A DNA stretch of 64,000 nt from Aquatica leii (taxonomy: Eukaryota > Arthropoda > Insecta > Coleoptera > Lampyridae): contig CM069434.1 of the NCBI GenBank assembly GCA_035610365.1, positions 30,590,238 through 30,654,237 of the forward strand, read 5' to 3'. The notes beneath the pieces are model-generated. The model ran no database searches, was not told the origin of the DNA, and worked only from the letters and a program-made list of their open reading frames with translations. This document shows positions 58,260-64,000 of this stretch, piece after piece (positions within the stretch are counted from its first letter, which is position 1; every line of letters starts with the position of its first letter). A program made the position numbers and the translations under genes.

Positions 58260-60470
58260 AAAAAAACAAGATAACCAAATAAAAGTACTACCAATATTCT
58301 GACACTAGGCAGCAAATTAAAAATACTAAAAAAAATCAAGGACCTTAAAGAACAAACAGCAAGAGGATTTGAAACCACACTAAAAGGTGATAAAATTAAA
58401 ATCAATCTAAACACGATTGATGACTATAGAAAAATTACCAAACTCTACACAGACAACAATCTTAACTACCACACAGTGTGTGTGTAAACTGCGGAGAGTA
58501 TCACTCCGCCAACTTTAAAGGATGCAGTTATTATCTAAAACTAAATCGTCACATAAACACATTCAACCAAAACTTGACCATACCCACAAACCAAACCAAA
58601 CCCAGTATTAGCCACAATAATTATTAATAAACTTGGCATAAAGATTATGATATGATTTCTTAGACTTCCAACTAACTTAAGCAGACTGAACTACACAAAT
58701 AAGCAAGAAACTCCAGACTTTGTAATTACAATTATTAGAAATATAGTTGAATTAATAATACCACACCTAGACAAAGTCATACCTTACCTTGCAATATTAA
58801 ATTTTTAATTACCCACTCATGAACATAATTAGGAAACACATAATCAGTAATTTAACTGTCTTTAACTGAAATGCTGACGGTATTAAAAGGCAGCGGTGAT
58901 TATTTGTAGAATTCCTAGTTAGAAACGACGTGGATGTTGCATGTATATTTAAAACACATCTACATAACTTAGAAACATTTAGAGTAGCAAGATATAAAAT
59001 ACATATATAGATCAGATCGAGATACTCTAACTGCAAGAGGCGTAGCAATTATTATCAAGCGTAAATTAGAAATAATTCATTAATAAATTTGAAACTTAAA
59101 AACCTAGGAGCAGTTTCTATTAAACTGAGTCTAGAAAACAATGCCCAAATTACACTTTATGCTGTATATAAGCAACCAAACAAAACAAATGCTAGAAAGC
59201 GATGTCACAAAATTATTTAACAGCAATCATAAAAACATTAGTCATAGATGATTTCAACTCCAAACTTACAGGCTGAGAATGCAGAGCTAAAAACCCAAAT
59301 GGTGTAAACTTAAATAATTTTATTATAAACCGCAGAATACACATAGCGACTCTCTCAGATTACACATATGTATTAGATAGATAGATAGGTTCAAAAACTT
59401 TAACAACCAAATTTAGCAAACTGTACTAAATAATAAATAAGTTTGATATTAATCAATTTGTTACCCAAATTTTCATATTAAATTAGACAAAAACATGAAA
59501 AACCCATTTTCCATACGAACAACAAACAATATAGATAAACAACAATTAACGGAAATAGTGAGAACTACCATACAATCAGCAGTAATACCAAATAAAAACA
59601 AACTACGAAGAAATCAGCAGTAGAAATTTTAAATCTAATCAAACTTAAAAACCAAACAACACGTCAGTGGCAAAGAACACGCAAATCATATCTAAAAAAA
59701 TTATCAATCAACTAATCTACCAAGTTAGAATGAAACTAAACGATTATCATACTTGATATGTAAACCAAATAATTAAACCAAAAATGTTAACGCTACATTA
59801 CCACAAGGGAGTATATTACAACCAATTATTTTTAACATTTACGCTCATAATCTACAAAGCACAAATAGTGCCATATCAGCAATCTTTGCTGGTGACACAG
59901 TAGTAATTACTCAAAATAAAAATCTCCAGGCAGTCGTTAACCAACTACAAAGCGCTTTACACTCAATCTGCAGATGATATAATAAATGGAAAATTAAAAT
60001 CAATGCAACGAAATTCCAGGTGAAAGTCTTCACTTTGAAAAGAATTCTAGACCTTCTAAATGTAACAATCGATCAACGTATAGTAGTATGGAACGCAAGA
60101 AATAAGGCTGTTAAATACCTAAGAATTTATTTGGACACCCAACTTGAATAGAAAATCTATGTGAATATGAAGATAAGCGAATGCTATGCGAGACTCACTA
60201 TTATACTCGTTAATTAACAGAAAATCTCACCTGCGCATAGAGTGCACCATGTTAATCTACAAAAGTATTCTACGACCAATTTTAACATATGCATGTCTAG
60301 TTTGAAATACTACCGCTAAGACTAACTTACAAAAAAAAGTCCTACAAAGCAAAATCACTAGAATTGCAATGATCGCCCCGTGGTTCGTTAGTAATAAACA
60401 AATACACAGTGAACTAAACTTACGTAATAAGTCAGTCTTTATAAATACTTTGTGCCATATACTGACTTTA
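58260..60470 (+). pseudogene. Jockey-clade element with ORF1 knuckle and ORF2 relic
   Basis: Plus strand. ORF1 part: IKDLKEQTARGFETTLKGDK with KIKINLNTIDDYRKI (58335-58440), joined by an internal deletion to a zinc knuckle CVNCGEYHSANFKGCSYY (about 58480-58535), the gag-like end of Jockey ORF1. ORF2 traces: LFVEFLVRNDVDVACI (58900-58950), YRSDRDTLTARGVAII (59005-59055, another frame), TLYAVYKQPNKTNA (59153-59195), then RT: LPQGSILQPIIFNIYAHNL (59800-59855), ISAIFAGDTVVITQNK (59875-59923), with the catalytic FADD changed to FAGD, and WKIKINATKFQVKVF (59988-60033), NKAVKYLRIYLDTQLE (60102-60150). Most of the N-terminal RT is deleted. The third Jockey copy of the window, the most worn. Confidence 0.75.
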
Positions 60471-60479
60471 ATCTTAATG

Positions 60480-63040
60480 TTCCTGTTTTTTTGTTTTTTG
60501 TTTAATTACAATTTTAAATAATTGTTTTAAAAACAAAATGTACACATTTAAATTATTGTTGTTAAATCTATCGTTCGTTTGTCTTAGTTTCTATTTGTAT
60601 AAATGCTTTCTTGATTAAATTCAAACGTACTATATGTGTAAGTCGTACAACTAGCAAACAAAGCTTTAGAGAAGTAGTTCTTTATCTCCAATCGACTTTT
60701 ATCAAAAGAATAAAAATAAAACGATTAACTAAAGTAGTTAATTATAACATCTACAGTAACTACAACCAAATAATTGAAATTTACGTTTGTTAACACTATT
60801 AAATGTCTACTGATTACATAACAAAATATTAAATATCTTTTGTTTTACCGTTAGAATATATTTAATAAGTTTTTATAATTATTATAGAAGTTGTATACAT
60901 TTGCTGGGTAAAGTTAACTTGAATAAGTCGTTATTTGAAGACAGGCTTTTTTTTGTATATTCTTAAATTACATTTTTTGTGCTTTTGTATTTTTGTTTGA
61001 TTTCTTTTACATCTTTTGTACATTTAATGATTTTTCTCAAAATGTACATACAAAAACAATATTTATTATTTATTTTAATAAATCTGTATTATATATTTTT
61101 TCTAATTTGCTTTTGTTTATTAAAAATAAATTTTTTACTTTTATTTTGATGTTTATGAAAATTATAGCAAACGTGTCAAATGATTTTGCACATCTCTTTT
61201 AAAAAACGTTACTTTAATATAAAATGTGTAACTTTATTTTATACTAGACGTTATGCCGTTACTTTAAAAAAAGATATATTTTTGATACTTTTAAGCACCT
61301 ACGCTGTAAATACAATCGTAAACATAAAGCGTTTTTTATTTTCTAAGGTTATTAGTATACATTATTACAAAGAGAAGTTTACATTTTAAATAACGTTACT
61401 CTTATTTATATTATAAAAGTTTGTTTGTTTTAACGTGAGTTTTACTTAGAATACGCACCTAATTACATCAGATGGATTAAATTACAGAAGACTTGTTTCT
61501 GAAACAAAAAGCATACTCAATTATAGCACACTGTAATTAATTTGAGTATATGTATTTTACAAGCAGAAGGTAAGAAAACGATTGTAAATGTAAACTAGAA
61601 ATTGTATCTAAAAATAATTTAAATTACAAATAAAATATAGTAAATCAAATTAAAGTAAAGAACGTTAATATAACAAATTTACTCACATTTAATAACAATT
61701 ATTATTTTATATAAAAATTGCTTCAAAGTATTTAAATATTTTATATATTTAATAATGCAATTTAAAAAGCTGTGTTTTTAAACAAATAACTGTAATTTGT
61801 TTTATTATCATTTGACTATTGTTTAATTCTATTTTTAAAATACAAAATGCAAATATATTTATTAAAATTAAAATAAATTCTAAACTAATTTTATTAGGTT
61901 GATCCATAACGATGTTGTTTTTTTTTATGATCTGTGACAAAGGGGTGACTGTTAATAATTATAACAAACTAAATTAAATATTTTATACTTGACACTCCAT
62001 TTTCTTTAGCCAAAACTCTAATTTTCTGCAAAGTAAAAAAAATTTAAATTATTTAATAAAAAAATACTATGGCAGTAAAACAACATTAATCTTTTTTAAA
62101 CAAATTTGTTACTACAACACTATTACCTTGAAAACAAAAAACATTACGAACATCTGCATTTTAGTTGTAAACATGTACATCACAACCAAAGCAAAACAAA
62201 TGTTGTCTGTACCGCTGGTGTTACTGAATAATTATGCTCATCGAGCAGCATCCATCCTTCGGCATGTATCACGTTGCTCTCCGGGCATAATAATCGTAAT
62301 AACGCTATTGGTACATTTAATTGTGTTGTTTTTTTAAATAAATGTTTGCAAATAAATTATAATTTATAAATTATATATTTATTTTACAGATAATACTTGA
62401 GCAATTTAAAAAATACTTGTAATACAAAAAAACTAGAACAATAAATCAATGGTTGTAATATTAAATATAAGCATGTTTTATTAAATTAATTTTACTTGAT
62501 TATTATCTAAAATTGATAACTTGACAATTTGAATTATAGTAATAAATACTATTTATTTAATGACAAATGATGTTTTGACATTGTAGCAATTCTCACGTAC
62601 TAATTAAGTTTCAATTATTTATTGTGTTATTTATAAAAAACACAACAAAACTGCATTTTAAATTAAATTATATAAAATATTACAGAATACATTCAAGTAG
62701 TTCATTAAGAAGTTAAAAAACTTTAATTTTACTTATCTATTACACTATTCTGTAAAAAACTTTTGTACTGTTTCTATTATTTATAATTCCTCAATCAAAA
62801 AATAATAACAAAAATATGTACTTTGTTTACTTTTTATGTAATGTTTTTTTTAAATAAAAAACTATTTTTTATTACAAATTATAATCGAACACTAATAGAC
62901 ATATATTACATTTTTTCTTATCTCTTTTTACGTGCAACCTGTTTTGGTAAAACCTTTTCTTTATGTTCAGTACAAATTCAAAAAATAAATGTTAAGATAC
63001 ATGTTGCATTTAAGAGTTTTATATACAAAAAAAATATTGT
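60480..63040. other. long AT-rich stretch, one GC-richer patch
   Basis: No gene called. Around 62190-62310 the base composition becomes less AT-rich and both strands are open for about 45 codons (plus: LNNYAHRAASILRHVSRC; minus: RLLCPESNVIHAEGWMLL). I cannot tell which, if either, is coding. The rest is AT-rich with chance frames. Confidence 0.35.
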
Positions 63041-63044
63041 TTAG

Positions 63045-63112
63045 ATCATTATCAACTTTTTGTCTGCTTTTGTAAACGGCTTTATCAGAGCGTGAAATAA
63101 ATCAAAAATTTA
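63045..63112 (-). repeat. Penelope-like terminal remnant, copy 3
   Basis: The reverse complement reads GATTTATTTCACGCTCTGAT, then AAAGCCGTTTACAAAAGCAGAC and AAAAAGTTGATAATGATC. It aligns with GATCTATTTCACGCCCTGAT, AAAGCCCTTTACGAAAGTGG at 28998. The GAAAC of the hammerhead-like core is changed. It lies inverted just upstream of the Penelope N-terminal frame. Confidence 0.45.
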
Positions 63113-63199
63113 AAAAAGTAAACGACAATCCAAAACATAATCACTACAGTGTGATGTAAGATGAACGAGAAAGAACTAGTTTAGTTTCAATTGTTGCAC

Positions 63200-63572
63200 T
63201 TCAAAAATTAAAAAGTTTTTTTAATTATTGGCTTCGTAAAAACGGTAGTCAATTCATTAAGTTTAATTTTTAATTTAGAGCAGAAATCGGTGCTATACAA
63301 GGGTTTAAATTTTGTTTTTACGCTCAACCACGATGTTCTATGAGACATCTTCCCTACCACATACCAGATCTCATTCGTATTCCTATTTGCAAAATTCTTC
63401 AATCCTCTAAAGTTCCTAAATTCAACATTTCTAAGTCAAAAGAATCAATTTTGAAAAGTATTCGTAGGAAGTGCAACATAATCGTTCTTCCAACTGACAA
63501 AAGCGACGCTACTGTTATCTTGAATCAAAGGGATTACGTTCAGAAAATACATTCTATTCTGTTACGTACGTT
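63200..63572 (+). pseudogene. Penelope-like element N-terminal fragment
   Basis: Plus strand. Upstream frame: IIGFVKTVVNSLSLIFNLEQ, then LYKGLNFVFTLNHDVL (63220-63335). After a frameshift, DLIRIPICKILQSSKVPKFN and ILKSIRRKCNIIVLPTDKSD with ATVILNQRDYVQKIHSIL (63367-63565). The IIVLPTDKSDATVI block is the conserved N-terminal motif before the Penelope RT fingers (in the family, typically IVILPADKGxATVI). It stops where the LTR begins. This is a different copy from the one at 57-58 kb, which lies on the other strand and lacks this part. Confidence 0.75.
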
Positions 63573-64000
63573 TGTTACGTGCATAAATTTAAAAATGCAA
63601 TACCTTGTATATTGGTTGAATTAAAGTTACTTTTCCATTTCTCGACGCCATCTATCGGGCATCGTTGGTTCCTTCCGACCAAGAAAACGAAAGCCGACAT
63701 TTTTTTACTTTCACATCTTTCACTACATAACCTATGTCTGCGTGAATTAAAATTAATTTTTTAAAATATCTACGTGTTGTGACACGATGTGTAATGAAAA
63801 TATCTATAACTAATTAATTTATTCCACGCAGGCGATATGTGCTACTTCCCAAATCTGGGTTTCCTTGTCTGTACAAGTTTAAAATCTACTGTATCTGTAT
63901 AGTTCTCATATTAATTTAAAATCTACGTTGGAAAAGTTTTAATAGGAAGCATTGGACCTATGTACTCTGCGATACAAAAGCAGATACAATTAAATTTTAA
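63573..64000 (+). mobile_element. LTR, second copy, runs off the window
   Basis: Starts TGTTACGTGCATAAATTTAA, as at 55144, and follows that LTR through CATTTCTCGACGCCATCTAT, ATAACCTATGTCTGCGTGAA and TCCACGCAGG with scattered differences. It interrupts the Penelope N-terminal frame. The other end and any target duplication lie beyond 64000, so whether this is a solo LTR or the 5' LTR of a fuller element cannot be told here. Confidence 0.8.

Noticed and set aside
1..64000. CRISPR array, bacterial operon or phage system
   Set aside because: No regularly spaced repeats, no ribosome-binding-site-led gene clusters, and the whole content is eukaryotic transposons.

Overview
The window is a very AT-rich piece of animal nuclear DNA, most likely from an insect, although the order cannot be read from it. 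It has no bacterial-style gene packing. It carries decayed copies of the transposon set typical of arthropods: Jockey and other non-LTR elements, BEL/Pao and Gypsy LTR elements, Penelope-like elements, Tc1/mariner, piggyBac, PIF/Harbinger, a hAT end, and a KRBA2-like integrase element. Nearly every recognisable coding stretch is broken by stops, frameshifts, deletions or nested insertions.

Layout. 0-9 kb: an LTR tail, a Penelope terminal remnant, then a 2.7-kb element (5780-8474) with terminal inverted repeats around a decayed KRBA2-like integrase gene, and a hAT terminus. 9-21 kb: an LTR remnant on the minus strand (~11.9-12.5 kb) and a BEL/Pao pol (16.2-18.2 kb) split by a retroposon with a 14-bp target duplication. 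21.6-25.5 kb: a BEL integrase piece beside a 5'-truncated Jockey ORF2, itself split by a 1,076-bp Tc1/mariner derivative with ~333-bp inverted repeats. 28.6-32.6 kb: a dispersed repeat, a Penelope terminus with a hammerhead-like core, a piggyBac transposase relic and a tail-to-tail Harbinger relic. 37.5-38.2 kb: a LINE reverse-transcriptase C-terminus. 39.05-39.23 kb, minus strand: the best candidate for host coding sequence, an exon with both splice sites, a good start context and one transmembrane helix. 42.5-44.2 kb: a minus-strand Jockey relic. 47.1-49.7 kb: a mariner-type element carrying a nested LTR. 54.9-60.5 kb: a Gypsy gag-protease relic split by an LTR with exact 4-bp duplications, then a Penelope RT/GIY-YIG relic, then a third Jockey. 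63.0-64.0 kb: a Penelope N-terminal piece cut by a second copy of the same LTR, which runs off the window.

The genes do not form a pathway. What can be read is a stratigraphy of nested insertions: LTR into Gypsy, LTR into Penelope, LTR into mariner, Tc1 into Jockey, retroposon into BEL. The stretches between are AT-rich DNA in which I see no gene. No tRNA, rRNA, CRISPR array or complete protein-coding gene was found. All positions of degenerate elements are approximate unless an exact boundary is described.
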